64,000 nucleotides of DNA. It comes from Pseudomonadales bacterium. GTDB lineage: Bacteria > Pseudomonadota > Gammaproteobacteria > Pseudomonadales > Azotimanducaceae. A program made the translations under genes and the position numbers. The stretch lies in assembly GCA_012103505.1 (NCBI GenBank), contig WLWP01000001.1, positions 434,001 through 498,000 on the forward strand, read 5' to 3'. Of this stretch, positions 23,184 to 31,409 are shown piece after piece (position 1 is the stretch's first letter; the number at the start of each line of letters is the position of its first letter). Under the pieces are notes generated by a model. The model saw only the letters and a list, made by a program, of their open reading frames with translations, made no database searches and had not been told where the DNA came from.

Positions 23184-24572
23184 TTGGAAGCAGCAAATCG
23201 ACAGCTAGTCCGCGCATTGACCTTGGTACCGGCCGCAGCCCTGATACTTGCCAACGTGATAGGTACCGGTGTCTTCGTCAAAGCCCGTGTTATGACCTGC
23301 AACGTGGGTACACCGGATATGGTGCTCCTGGTTTGGCTGGTAGCGGGTGTGCTCTCGCTGGCTGGCGCCTTAGTTTATGCCGAGCTTAGCGCCATGATGC
23401 CTCGAGCGGGTGGTGAGTTTCATTTTCTTGGCGCTGCATTTGGACCCCGCTGGGCGTTCCTCTATGGCTGGACAAAAACCATATCGTTGGGAGCCTCGGC
23501 TGCCGCCGTCTCGATTTTGTTTGTTGTCTTTCTGAACGATTTAACTGGCGGTGCGTTACCGGAACTCGCTCTGTTTATTCTACCTTTGTTTATCATCGCC
23601 ATTGGCACCGCGATCAATCTTGCAACCGTACGCGTCAATGGACTCGCGACAACAGTTTTGACGGCGGTGAAGGTAGGACTCGTGTTGGTGATTGGCTTCG
23701 GAGCCTTTTTGTTAGCGGATGGTGATTGGGCTAATTTCGACTTGTCGGGTTCGAGCGGTTCCTGCGAAGGTGTGCCGCAGAGTGCTCGCCTGGGAATTGG
23801 GGGTTTTGGCGCGGCGATGCTTGGCGCTTTATGGGGCTATAACGGGTGGGCGATCATTAGTGCCCTCGGTGGTGAGATTGAGAAGCCGAGTCGCAACATG
23901 CCGCTCGCGCTCATCGGCGGGACAGGCTTGATTGTGATTCTCTATCTGTTGATTAACACAGCGTACTTTTATGTGCTCACACCGGTCGAGGTCGCGAGTG
24001 TTGGCGAAGCATCCTCAGTTGCCGCCGTTACCGCAGCGCGATTTTTTGGCCCTGCTGCGGCTGCCTTGATGTCGGTAGGGCTTGTGATTTCCGCATATGG
24101 CACGCTGCACACGACGCTTCTATCAGGTCCTCGCATCCCATTCACCATGGCGCGAGCAAATCTACTGCCAGCCAGATTTGCGCAACTCTCGAACCGCAGT
24201 GTCCCAGCGGTCGCGGTTGTTGCTATCGGTATCTGGGCTGCAGTGCTGGCGGCAAGTGGAACTTTCGACATTTTGACGGATATTTATGTGTTCGTGCTTT
24301 GGGTCTTTTTCGGCATGAATGGCGCCGCGCTGATTGTCTTAAGGCGGCGTCACCCGACCTTTGCAAGGCCTTATCGTGTTTGGGGTTATCCCGTAATTCC
24401 GATTGTTTTTCTGCTCGTCACGGTTTACTTATTAGTGAACACACTGTTGGTAACCCCCGGGCGTGCTTTGGCCGGTGTGGGTTTGATTGTTAGTGGCTTG
24501 CCGGTATACAACTATTTTAAGAAAAAGATGGATTCCGTTGGTCCTTCGACTTGGTTAGGAGAAGGTGGTTAG
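23184..24572 (+). CDS. APC-superfamily amino acid permease
   Basis: A 462-residue, about 12-helix inner-membrane transporter. The consensus opening 'ALILANVIGTGVFVKARVM' (TM1, residues about 15-35) and 'GALVYAELSAMMPRAGGEFHFL' (TM2) are typical of the LAT/APC family, as is 'WGYNGWAIISALGGEIEKPSRNMPLAL'. The substrate is probably an amino acid; specificity cannot be read. TTG start with a strong purine-rich AAGGGG site. Its last six codons and stop lie in the first unit of a 20-bp tandem repeat, so the C-terminal 'WLGEGG' may be a recent alteration. Confidence 0.88.
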   Translation: MEAANRQLVRALTLVPAAALILANVIGTGVFVKARVMTCNVGTPDMVLLVWLVAGVLSLAGALVYAELSAMMPRAGGEFHFLGAAFGPRWAFLYGWTKTISLGASAAAVSILFVVFLNDLTGGALPELALFILPLFIIAIGTAINLATVRVNGLATTVLTAVKVGLVLVIGFGAFLLADGDWANFDLSGSSGSCEGVPQSARLGIGGFGAAMLGALWGYNGWAIISALGGEIEKPSRNMPLALIGGTGLIVILYLLINTAYFYVLTPVEVASVGEASSVAAVTAARFFGPAAAALMSVGLVISAYGTLHTTLLSGPRIPFTMARANLLPARFAQLSNRSVPAVAVVAIGIWAAVLAASGTFDILTDIYVFVLWVFFGMNGAALIVLRRRHPTFARPYRVWGYPVIPIVFLLVTVYLLVNTLLVTPGRALAGVGLIVSGLPVYNYFKKKMDSVGPSTWLGEGG

Positions 24573-24622
24573 AATTAGGAGAAGGTGGTTAGAATTAGAA
24601 GGAGGTAGTTAGAATTAGGAGG
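24555..24622 (+). repeat. 20-bp tandem repeat at the permease 3' end (3.4 copies)
   Basis: TTAGGAGAAGGTGGTTAGAA occurs exactly at 24555-24574 and 24575-24594, then in a diverged copy at 24595-24614 and a partial copy at 24615-24622. The first copy carries the permease stop codon. The 20-bp unit is not a multiple of three. The array fills the gap between the convergent permease and nitroreductase genes and looks like replication slippage. Confidence 0.9.
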
Positions 24623-24631
24623 CTGATACGC

Positions 24632-25273
24632 TCACTGCGTAAAACGGTCAACGCTACTCATCTTTTCGACAGATTTGCGATTTATCACGCCGTGACCACC
24701 CAAGACTGGGTATCCGAGGGGAACGTGCGCAGCGGTATGCCACTCGTTAGGAATCTCGAGGAGCTTTTTAACGGCAGGTTCTTCCATACAAAGTAGCGTC
24801 GTCAAAACGCAACCAAGACCCTCGCTCCGAGCAGCGAGTAGCAGATTCTGAACCGCAGGGTACACAGAGCCACCGCCGACCACGCTCACCCGTGGTTGCT
24901 CAGCATCGGTCACGGTGATGTGGGATGGGTTAAAACAGAACACACAGATTACTGGTGCTTCGTGCATATGTGTTGCGAGATAAGTCCCAGACTCCAGAGC
25001 ACGACGCGAACTCTCTGCAGCGGCGGGCGGCATGTCTTTCATGTGTGCTTCATAGCCTGGGATATAACCCATCCAATGTGGACGGTAGAGGTCTTCTAAT
25101 CCCTGTTTGAGCGCTCGGTCTTTGACCACGATCATGTGCCAAGATTGATGATTCCCACCGGTCGGCGCCCAGGTGGCTGCAGTTAAGACTCGATCTAAGA
25201 CTGCCTCGGGAATTGGGTCAGGCTTGATCCGCCGAACGGCCCGTAACGTCGACATCGCATCGTACAGTTCCAT
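24632..25273 (-). CDS. Nitroreductase-family flavoprotein
   Basis: A 213-residue FMN-dependent NAD(P)H oxidoreductase. Family features: N-terminal 'STLRAVRRIKPDPIPEAVLDRVLTAA' with the phosphate-binding Arg pair, 'WAPTGGNHQSWHMIVV' (FMN-binding 'APTGGN', about residue 36), 'NLLLAARSEGLGCVLTT' and a C-terminal 'VPLGYPV'. The natural substrate is unknown; members reduce nitro compounds, quinones or flavins. It lies downstream of a DUF169 gene and an alpha/beta hydrolase on the same strand, separated from DUF169 by 105 bases, and tandem repeats border both ends. Confidence 0.9.
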   Translation of the reverse strand: MELYDAMSTLRAVRRIKPDPIPEAVLDRVLTAATWAPTGGNHQSWHMIVVKDRALKQGLEDLYRPHWMGYIPGYEAHMKDMPPAAAESSRRALESGTYLATHMHEAPVICVFCFNPSHITVTDAEQPRVSVVGGGSVYPAVQNLLLAARSEGLGCVLTTLLCMEEPAVKKLLEIPNEWHTAAHVPLGYPVLGGHGVINRKSVEKMSSVDRFTQ

Positions 25274-25351
25274 CTTTTTCCCCTATTTAGTCCTTGTCCA
25301 GAAATGGCTTCCTAGCCTTTTCTTATTGTCTGTTTCTCACGAAGATGGGCA

Positions 25352-25398
25352 CTAACTAGTAACTCAACCCATGCCTAACTAGTAACTCACACCCATAC
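25352..25398 (-). repeat. Tandem duplication of the DUF169 gene 3' end
   Basis: CTAACTAGTAACTCAACCCATGC (25352-25374) and CTAACTAGTAACTCACACCCATAC (25375-25398) are adjacent near-identical copies differing by one indel and one substitution. On the minus strand the upstream copy contains the last codons and stop of the DUF169 gene and the second copy repeats them outside the gene, between DUF169 and the nitroreductase start. Confidence 0.85.
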
Positions 25399-26161
25399 CT
25401 GCCCGCACGTCGTTGTTCACGCCATATTGCGGGATGGGGTAGCGCAGACCGTTGCGCGATAGCGCGTCTAAGCCTTGGATAATTTTCGGTAAAAAGCTCG
25501 GTGGAATCGCCATCAGGAGTTCATCTTCCATCACACCGCCATAGCGCCGTTCTGCAAAGCAAGGAATGCTTAAGCTAGGTTCACCTGTCGCTAGAGCGCG
25601 TCCCCAGGAATCGGCACAGGCAGATTCGCCAACGCACCCCCAGTCGAGTTTCTTGTAACCAGTCCACTGTAAGCCATTGATAAATAAAATCATTTGTGCG
25701 GGAGTTGCATAGATCAAACAGATGTCGGGTGGGTTTAAACGGCCGCTAGCGAGGGGGCTTACTGCCATTGCTTGGTAGTTACCAGCCGGCACAACATCCA
25801 TTGCCTCTTGGTGCGCTGCGGCATCTTCGGCGGTGCCGTACCAGACTCCTGTCATACGCTCGCCGCTAAGCCACTCTTCCGATCGAGGGTGTAGACCGAT
25901 GACTGTGGAGCACTGGGCGCCAACGAGATCTTTTGCGGTGATCCCAACCGTCCAGCCGTTGCGTGAAGCCTGGCCGACGATCTGATCAGTGGTGTGCACA
26001 TCTTTCGGCCGACGTATCTTAGGTACGGCAGCCATTTCTTCCTCAGTCGCAAAAAGTTTCATGCCGATTGGAGTAGTACGCAGTCGTAGAAGGCGGTTTA
26101 AATCCTCAACGATCGCCGTGCCATCGAAGCTAGACAGGTCGGTAGTAATAAGATCAGACAT
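25379..26161 (-). CDS. DUF169 family protein
   Basis: A 260-residue member of the DUF169 (COG2043) family, biochemical function unknown to me. The N-terminal 'LRLRTTPIGMKLF' is the family opening. Cysteines occur in 'GAQCSTVIGL', 'DWGCVGESACADSW' and 'SIPCFAERRYG', the last two being the positions usually conserved and possibly metal or cofactor ligands. It overlaps the end of the upstream alpha/beta hydrolase by 8 bases, implying coupled expression. Many DUF169 proteins accompany redox genes, consistent with the nitroreductase downstream. Confidence 0.85.
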   Translation of the reverse strand: MSDLITTDLSSFDGTAIVEDLNRLLRLRTTPIGMKLFATEEEMAAVPKIRRPKDVHTTDQIVGQASRNGWTVGITAKDLVGAQCSTVIGLHPRSEEWLSGERMTGVWYGTAEDAAAHQEAMDVVPAGNYQAMAVSPLASGRLNPPDICLIYATPAQMILFINGLQWTGYKKLDWGCVGESACADSWGRALATGEPSLSIPCFAERRYGGVMEDELLMAIPPSFLPKIIQGLDALSRNGLRYPIPQYGVNNDVRAGMGVSY

Positions 26162-27119
26162 AATGTTTCTCCAAAAATTTGCGACATAGCAACCCTAAAC
26201 GATTCGGTTCGTCGTAGTGCACCATATGTCCAGAATGGTCAAACCAGTGATGTTCGTGGTTCGTGAATTGTGCGGCTCTGTTTTCCATCTCGCCTTCCGC
26301 AAACTTGCCGGTAAAGTCGTCAGTCGACGTTTGTTGTCCCCAGTACTCATAAGAGAGTGTGCCAGACACAATACAGGTGGGCGCTTGTATTTGGCGCCAA
26401 AATTTTTCGTTCTCTAAATGTCCCGAACCGATGAAGACGCTAGCGGCCCGTGAGTCGAAAGCCCAAGTCAAACCATCACCGCCCGGCAGCTCGCGAGTTA
26501 GATGTGGCGCCAGACGGTCGGCTTCTTGTGGGTCAAGTCTCGGATTGTTCCTCAGAAGCCGTAGGGTAGCATCAGCAAGACTCGGCATCGATTTACTCGA
26601 ACGAGGTAGCAGTCGGTTTTCTAACATCTGTCGATACGTGTGGACTTCTAGTCGTTCGTCGCCCGCATGTGGCCGAGCCGGTGGACCGAGACCTTCCACT
26701 ACCATGAGTGTGCTAGTGAGCTCAGGCCACATTGCTGCCACCTTGGTTGCGATGTGACCGCCCAAGCTGTGACCAAACAAAGCCACGTGGTCCAGTTTCT
26801 CGTGCTCGATGAGCGCCAGTACGTCTTGTAAGAAGTTTGGCATCGCGTAGGCGTCGGTCTCACCACTAAGACCGTGACCCCGCAATTCAGGTATTAAGAT
26901 GCGATAAGGAAGCTCACCCGCCCAGCCATTACTGAAAATCGGTAGGAGCGCGTGCGCAGTATCCCGCAAGCCGTGGATACAGAGAACAGGCTTACCGTTT
27001 GGGCTACCAAACTCGAGGACATTGATTCGTACACCCTGGACGTTAATTTGAAATTCCCTGCTAGGGAGAGAGGCAAGAGAGACGATTGTCGCGTTTTCCA
27101 ATACAAATTTTGTCGTCAA
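26154..27119 (-). CDS. Alpha/beta-fold hydrolase
   Basis: A 321-residue alpha/beta hydrolase with oxyanion-loop 'LCIHGLRDTAHA' (about residue 46), 'PELRGHGLSG', nucleophile elbow 'LFGHSLGGHIA' (Ser about 117), and a C-terminal 'WFDHSGHMVHYDEPN' carrying the probable catalytic His. No signal peptide, so likely cytoplasmic. Substrate unknown; ester, lactone or C-C hydrolases share this fold. First gene of the minus-strand set hydrolase/DUF169/nitroreductase, divergent from the hypothetical gene at 27195. Confidence 0.88.
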   Translation of the reverse strand: MTTKFVLENATIVSLASLPSREFQINVQGVRINVLEFGSPNGKPVLCIHGLRDTAHALLPIFSNGWAGELPYRILIPELRGHGLSGETDAYAMPNFLQDVLALIEHEKLDHVALFGHSLGGHIATKVAAMWPELTSTLMVVEGLGPPARPHAGDERLEVHTYRQMLENRLLPRSSKSMPSLADATLRLLRNNPRLDPQEADRLAPHLTRELPGGDGLTWAFDSRAASVFIGSGHLENEKFWRQIQAPTCIVSGTLSYEYWGQQTSTDDFTGKFAEGEMENRAAQFTNHEHHWFDHSGHMVHYDEPNRLGLLCRKFLEKHYV

Positions 27120-27194
27120 GATTACAAGCTCGAGCGGTGACGTTCTACTGTTGTCCTCATCTCGGTATCATGGTGTCACCAAAAAGCATCCGGA

Positions 27195-27893
27195 GTGCGT
27201 TTGCAGCCCCAATTAAAGTACTTTCTTGCAGGCTTAGCTGGGCTAGTTTTGCTCATTGGCGCGGGCGTTGCATGGCTAGGACCAGGGCTCGTGCAGCTTG
27301 CGTTCTTTGCCGAAGGACGCGATGAACCCTATCTCGTTATGGACTTTTACGACGGGCGCAAGAGTTATCCGCAAGTGCTTGATCAAGGTGAGGAGGCTTG
27401 GGGTGGCAAGCGGATGGGTGGCTATCAGCTCGCCTATCTTGTTGAAGGTCAGGTTGCTGACGAATGGCCGGCACTTGAGCTCATACACTTTGCAGAAGCG
27501 AATTCCGTGGTCCAGTTTGTCACAAGTGGGGTCTATCTCGACTACCAAAACGCTGAGGAGAATTTCGAAGACATAAAGCTTGGTAGTCGCGAACTTGTTG
27601 TCGGTGAAACTCGCAAAACAATTGTGCTTTGGATGGTTGAAGAAGTTGGAGAGATCGCGAGAGGTATTGCCGCCATCAAAGCCGACTTACCTCCTGAGGT
27701 GCATATTCAGTGGCAAGGAACGGTGGACGGCGTGCAACACGAGACCAATTGGCACCACGGCATCATGCTTGGATTTGACAGTTATGATGACGCGATGACC
27801 TACCTGCGCAGACCTGAGACGACGTTGCAGAGACAAATGGTACGTAGTCGGGTCCAGAGCGTACTTTTAGCAGTCTATGAATCTGTCGAATAG
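27195..27893 (+). CDS. Hypothetical membrane-anchored protein
   Basis: A 232-residue protein I do not recognise. An N-terminal hydrophobic anchor ('YFLAGLAGLVLLIGAGVAWL', about 9-28) precedes a soluble, probably periplasmic region. Two stretches ('ADEWPALELIHFAEANSVVQF' and 'MLGFDSYDDAMTYLRRPETT') have the rhythm of a dimeric alpha/beta-barrel (ABM/DUF1330-like) repeat, but this is weak inference. The GTG 27195 overlaps its GGAG; TTG 27201, five bases after the GGAG, is a plausible alternative. It is convergent with the methyltransferase gene 4 bases away. Confidence 0.65.
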   Translation: MRLQPQLKYFLAGLAGLVLLIGAGVAWLGPGLVQLAFFAEGRDEPYLVMDFYDGRKSYPQVLDQGEEAWGGKRMGGYQLAYLVEGQVADEWPALELIHFAEANSVVQFVTSGVYLDYQNAEENFEDIKLGSRELVVGETRKTIVLWMVEEVGEIARGIAAIKADLPPEVHIQWQGTVDGVQHETNWHHGIMLGFDSYDDAMTYLRRPETTLQRQMVRSRVQSVLLAVYESVE

Positions 27894-27897
27894 AGCG

Positions 27898-28620
27898 CTA
27901 GTCGACTGTCTTTCGCCATTCGAAAAATCGTACGTCTTTGAACTCATCGAATTCGCCGAGATTGGGCAGAGTCAGTGAGGTGTCGTGATGAATGATGTGA
28001 AAGTCTGAGTCTTCGACATCGGATACCCGAGAATCGGCAATGATGATGCGTCGGGATATCGTCTTGGCGATCTGAATTAGACCAAAGTTGGCTTTGTCGT
28101 AGAGCACATCAGCCATCATCAGAAGATCGAAGTCTGGGCGCAGGGTGGCGAGGTCGGCTGAACATTCAATCGAGACGTTGTTTAACGCAGCGTTTGCCTC
28201 GGTCGCCGCGATTGCATCCGGATCATTGTCACATGCGCAGACGCAGGCTGCTCCAGCGATAGCTGCGGCGATGGCCACAACACCTGAACCCGGACCTAGG
28301 TCCAACACTCTTTGCGAAGCGATTTGCGTTGGGTTTGCGATTAGCCATCTCGCCAAGGATAAGCCGCTACCCCAGCAGAATGCCCAATAAGCGGGATTTG
28401 CGATCACGGCGTGCATCACTTCGCCTGGCAGCGGGCCGGTTTGGTAGTCGGCGTTGATGAGTGCCAACGAGATGTCCTCAAGACCGGGTAATTGGCTAAT
28501 ATCGAGCCTGGCGTCAGGTAACGTTGTCTGCAAGCGCCGCTGCAAATCCGTCATTTGAATGCCCACAGGTGAGGTCGATGAAGATGGAATAGCACTCGTC
28601 ATCGAAGTGGTCTCCGCCAA
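27898..28620 (-). CDS. Class I SAM-dependent methyltransferase (METTL/ETFB-lysine type)
   Basis: A 240-residue Rossmann methyltransferase. 'AYWAFCWGSGLSLARWL' followed by motif I 'VLDLGPGSGVVAIAAAIAGA' and 'ACDNDPDAIAATEANAALN' matches the group containing nicotinamide N-methyltransferase-like and ETFB lysine methyltransferases; 'LMMADVLYDK' is the usual post-motif. It probably methylates a protein lysine or small molecule. TTG start with CGGAG 5 bases upstream; an internal ATG at about residue 23 is an alternative because the first 20 residues are low complexity. Confidence 0.85.
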   Translation of the reverse strand: MAETTSMTSAIPSSSTSPVGIQMTDLQRRLQTTLPDARLDISQLPGLEDISLALINADYQTGPLPGEVMHAVIANPAYWAFCWGSGLSLARWLIANPTQIASQRVLDLGPGSGVVAIAAAIAGAACVCACDNDPDAIAATEANAALNNVSIECSADLATLRPDFDLLMMADVLYDKANFGLIQIAKTISRRIIIADSRVSDVEDSDFHIIHHDTSLTLPNLGEFDEFKDVRFFEWRKTVD

Positions 28621-28653
28621 AGTAGCTCCGCGATTGGATGGATTGATCTTGGG

Positions 28654-28947
28654 CTAAGATTTTACGTGGCGGCGTATGGAGATCAAACCGGTGATTCCCA
28701 CCAGTAAGGTGAGTAGAAGAGAAAAATCGAAGGGTGTCGCTACGTTAGACACTGCTGCTGTAGCGGACCCTTCGTTTGAGCCCCCAATGACAACCCCAGC
28801 GATGTTCGCTGACGCCATCGACTCCATATCCGGAACCTCAAAGGTGGCCGGTATGGTACCTGCCTCGAAATCTAGTTGCTGGTCGTCACCGAAGGTCGGT
28901 TGTGACCAAAGTAAGCAGAATATTATGAGTAACGGAATTCGTCTCAC
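28654..28947 (-). CDS. Small exported protein with a C-terminal sorting-like tail
   Basis: A 97-residue hypothetical protein starting at GTG. It has a clear signal peptide ('IPLLIIFCLLWSQPTFG', cleavage near residue 20), a short Ser/Gly/Ala-rich body, then 'FDFSLLLTLLVGITGLISIRRHVKS', a hydrophobic helix ending in a basic cluster. This tripartite layout resembles PEP-CTERM-like sorting tails but lacks a recognisable PEP motif, and no exosortase is in the window. No good ribosome binding site is visible, so existence is moderately supported. Confidence 0.55.
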   Translation of the reverse strand: MRRIPLLIIFCLLWSQPTFGDDQQLDFEAGTIPATFEVPDMESMASANIAGVVIGGSNEGSATAAVSNVATPFDFSLLLTLLVGITGLISIRRHVKS

Positions 28948-29125
28948 TGGTATAGATATCGTTGGTTCAGTACCAGACCAGTCTATGCAATGGCCTCACC
29001 AAACGCTGCGCTGCCTTTGTTTGTAGATGTAAGTGAAGTGTTCGAGCGTATCCAGGCTCGACAATGTCCCCGGACTTTGATTTGATAGCTCGTTTCTGAA
29101 CGACTCGGACTTTGGGGAACCATCC

Positions 29126-30268
29126 ATGCCCATGATTTTGAACGAAGAGCAGAATATGCTCAAAGACAGCGCGAAAGACTTTTGCACCAATAGTGCGCCC
29201 ATCACACAGCTACGTCAGCTGAGAGATGACGACAACCCGGACGGATTTGACCGTGAAACTTGGTCAGCGATGGCTGAGCTCGGCTGGGCTGCGATACCTT
29301 GGGCCGAGGACCATGGTGGCCTATCGTTTGGATATAAAGGCTTAGGTGTTGTTACGGAAGAAACTGGCCGTACGCTAGCAGCAAGTCCGTTGTATGCGAG
29401 CGTTTGGGTTGGTGGCACCATCATCAATCAAGGTGGGTCTGATGCACAAAAGGCAGAACTCCTGCCGAAAGTAGCAACCGGAGAGTTGTTGCTGGCTTTG
29501 GCCTTGGAAGAGGGGCACCGACATAACCCCTACAATGTCGCAACCACAGCTAGTGGAGACGGCAGTTACTCAATTAGCGGTAAGAAGACCTTCGTCCTCG
29601 ATGGACATGTTGCCGACACCCTCGTTGTTGCGGCTCGCACTTCGGGTGATACCGGCAGTCGTGATGGCATTTCTTTGTTCCTGGTTCCGCGGGGTGCAGA
29701 TGGTGTCACTGTGACACGCACGAAAATGGCAGACTCACGGAACGCGGCTAACATTGAACTCAACAATGTTAGCGTAGGTGCTGATGCATTGATTGGTGCC
29801 GCTGGAGCTGGTGCAGACATCCTCGACCCAGCGCTAGACATCGCGCGTATTGGCTTATCTGCAGAGATGCTCGGCAGCCTACAAGAGTGCTTTGAACGGA
29901 CAGTCGAGTACCTGAAGGAGAGAAAGCAATTTGGTGTTGCGATTGGTTCCTTCCAGGCGCTAAAGCATAGAGCTGCCAATATGTTCTGCGAGATAGAACT
30001 ATCTAAGTCATGTGTCCTCGAAGCGCTCACGGCGTTAGACGAAGGACGTGATAACGACGAGATCGCAAAACTTGCGAGTTTGACGAAAGCCAAAGTTGGT
30101 GAGACGTTCAACCTTGTTTCGCGAGAAGGCATTCAGATGCACGGTGGTATCGGTATGACCGATGAGTTTGAGATTGGGTTCTTTATCAAACGCGCCGCGG
30201 TCACGGAACAAACGTTCGGCGATGTTAATTTCCACCGCAACCGTTACGGGGAACTGGAAGGGTACTAA
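29126..30268 (+). CDS. Acyl-CoA dehydrogenase family protein
   Basis: A 380-residue FAD-dependent acyl-CoA dehydrogenase. The sequence is collinear with the family: N-terminal helices ('FDRETWSAMAELGWAAIPWAEDHGG'), substrate/FAD mid-domain, 'ERTVEYLKERKQFGVAIGSFQALKHRAANMF', and C-terminal 'IQMHGGIGMTDEFEIGFFIKRA'. It oxidises an acyl-CoA alpha,beta bond and passes electrons to ETF. Chain specificity is unknown. It stands alone, with an intrinsic terminator shortly downstream; the nearest enoyl-CoA hydratase lies 7 kb away. Confidence 0.93.
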   Translation: MPMILNEEQNMLKDSAKDFCTNSAPITQLRQLRDDDNPDGFDRETWSAMAELGWAAIPWAEDHGGLSFGYKGLGVVTEETGRTLAASPLYASVWVGGTIINQGGSDAQKAELLPKVATGELLLALALEEGHRHNPYNVATTASGDGSYSISGKKTFVLDGHVADTLVVAARTSGDTGSRDGISLFLVPRGADGVTVTRTKMADSRNAANIELNNVSVGADALIGAAGAGADILDPALDIARIGLSAEMLGSLQECFERTVEYLKERKQFGVAIGSFQALKHRAANMFCEIELSKSCVLEALTALDEGRDNDEIAKLASLTKAKVGETFNLVSREGIQMHGGIGMTDEFEIGFFIKRAAVTEQTFGDVNFHRNRYGELEGY

Positions 30269-30343
30269 ACCCATTCCAGTCGGGCTTCGAAAGTTTTAAG
30301 AAACTAGAAGCTCATGAGCTGTAGATACCCCTCACGATCATCG

Positions 30344-30370
30344 CGGCCAGTCACGCAGACTGGCCGTTTT
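30344..30370 (+). terminator. Rho-independent terminator after the acyl-CoA dehydrogenase gene
   Basis: CGGCCAGT - cacgcag - ACTGGCCG forms a perfect 8-bp GC-rich stem at 30344-30366 with a 7-nt loop, followed by TTTT. It lies 75 bases after the acyl-CoA dehydrogenase stop and before the next + strand gene. Confidence 0.85.
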
Positions 30371-30413
30371 CGTATGCGGTTGAGAAATATATTGATGCCA
30401 CCGTCAGGTCGGT

Positions 30414-30776
30414 ATGCTTAAACCGGGATCAGTCACCTCTGCCGGGTTTGTGATCTCAGGCTTGTTCGCATTTATCCTTTCTGCTGATCTGTTGGGAACT
30501 GGTCTGTGGGGATTTGCAATCGTAGGTGTGTCTACCTTGGTTGGAATAGCGCCCTACCTGCCGATTGTTTTGCCAATAGCGAGGGGTCTTGCAACCCTTG
30601 CCGCAGTCCTCGCCATTATCGCCGTTGTACTTGGCCTCCTTGCCGCAACCACCGGAGGATCCTTCAAGCTGCCAGGTGACCAGGGTTTGCTCTTGTTCCT
30701 TTTATTCCTGCTAGCAGTTTTTGGTATCTTGTTTGGGCGCTCTAAAAACGCGTCGGAAGAAGAACAGAACACCTAG
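30414..30776 (+). CDS. Small multi-pass membrane protein of unknown function
   Basis: A 120-residue hydrophobic protein with about three or four transmembrane segments ('AGFVISGLFAFILSADLLG', 'LATLAAVLAIIAVVLGLLAAT', 'GLLLFLLFLLAVFGILFG') and a charged C-terminal tail 'SKNASEEEQNT'. No family recognised. ATG start with AGGTCGG just upstream. It follows a terminator, so it must have its own promoter, and is convergent with the thioesterase gene. Confidence 0.65.
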   Translation: MLKPGSVTSAGFVISGLFAFILSADLLGTGLWGFAIVGVSTLVGIAPYLPIVLPIARGLATLAAVLAIIAVVLGLLAATTGGSFKLPGDQGLLLFLLFLLAVFGILFGRSKNASEEEQNT

Positions 30777-30791
30777 CTAAGAGTACACCTC

Positions 30792-30807
30792 AACTAAACT
30801 TTTAGTT
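30792..30807. terminator. Weak palindrome between convergent genes
   Basis: AACTAA-ACTT-TTAGTT lies in the 38-base gap between the convergent membrane protein and thioesterase genes. The stem is AT-only and 6 bp long, so a bidirectional terminator role is only tentative. Confidence 0.3.
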
Positions 30808-30814
30808 CTGGACA

Positions 30815-31324
30815 CTAAGCGCGCGGCGCCGGGATGCTGATCACATGGCCTACTTGCTCGGGCACGATGAGTTCGGAATGCGCCTTTTTCAGGTCGGTGA
30901 GTTTGCTCAAAACGTCATCAGGAAACGGCGCGCTGCGCCGCGTTTGCATGTCGATGTGCATCCCGATCTGTTCGGAGGTGGCAGCGATATACCCGTCGCT
31001 CTTGTGATAAAGCTGTTCAAAAAAGTGTAACCGCTTGTGATCGAATTCGAGTAATTGAAAATGCACTTCGACCTCGTCAGCCAGAGAAAGCTCATTGAGG
31101 TAGTGGACGTGTACTTCCATGGTAAAACACGAGCCGATGCCGGATTGCGCATATGCTTCCCCAATCCCAAGAAAATCGTATACGTGATCGACGGCGTGAT
31201 CGAAAATTACGTTATAGAAAGCCATATTCAAATGGCCGTTGTAGTCGATCCAATCTTCTATGACGGTCTCGGTCGGGCAAATAGCTGGTGAACCCAGTGG
31301 GTGGTTTTTCGCGGTTGTATTCAT
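30815..31324 (-). CDS. Acyl-CoA thioesterase (4HBT hot-dog fold, betainyl-CoA-like)
   Basis: A 169-residue single hot-dog thioesterase. 'DWIDYNGHLNMAFYNVIFDHAVD' carries the 4HBT-type active-site segment (Asp/Asn-Gly-His), followed by 'SCFTMEVHVHYLNEL' and 'LLEFDHKRLHFFEQLYH'. The pattern is close to thioesterases associated with carnitine/betaine-CoA metabolism, but the substrate is inferred only. No signal peptide. Divergent from gtrA-like at 31410 with an 85-base AT-rich gap that should hold both promoters. Confidence 0.85.
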   Translation of the reverse strand: MNTTAKNHPLGSPAICPTETVIEDWIDYNGHLNMAFYNVIFDHAVDHVYDFLGIGEAYAQSGIGSCFTMEVHVHYLNELSLADEVEVHFQLLEFDHKRLHFFEQLYHKSDGYIAATSEQIGMHIDMQTRRSAPFPDDVLSKLTDLKKAHSELIVPEQVGHVISIPAPRA

Positions 31325-31409
31325 ATCGCAATATATTACCGAAGAATTAATGGATTGTTGTTAGACAAATATCTGTAAGCTCGCCGCTGGGAACCATCCA
31401 GGTCGAGAC

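Noticed and set aside
24555-24622. Repeat array as a possible CRISPR
   Set aside because: Units are directly adjacent with no spacers, only about three copies, and no cas genes; it is a slippage repeat.
29566-30132. 188-aa minus-strand ORF inside the acyl-CoA dehydrogenase gene
   Set aside because: Antisense to a well-conserved gene, and its composition is typical of a reverse-frame shadow.
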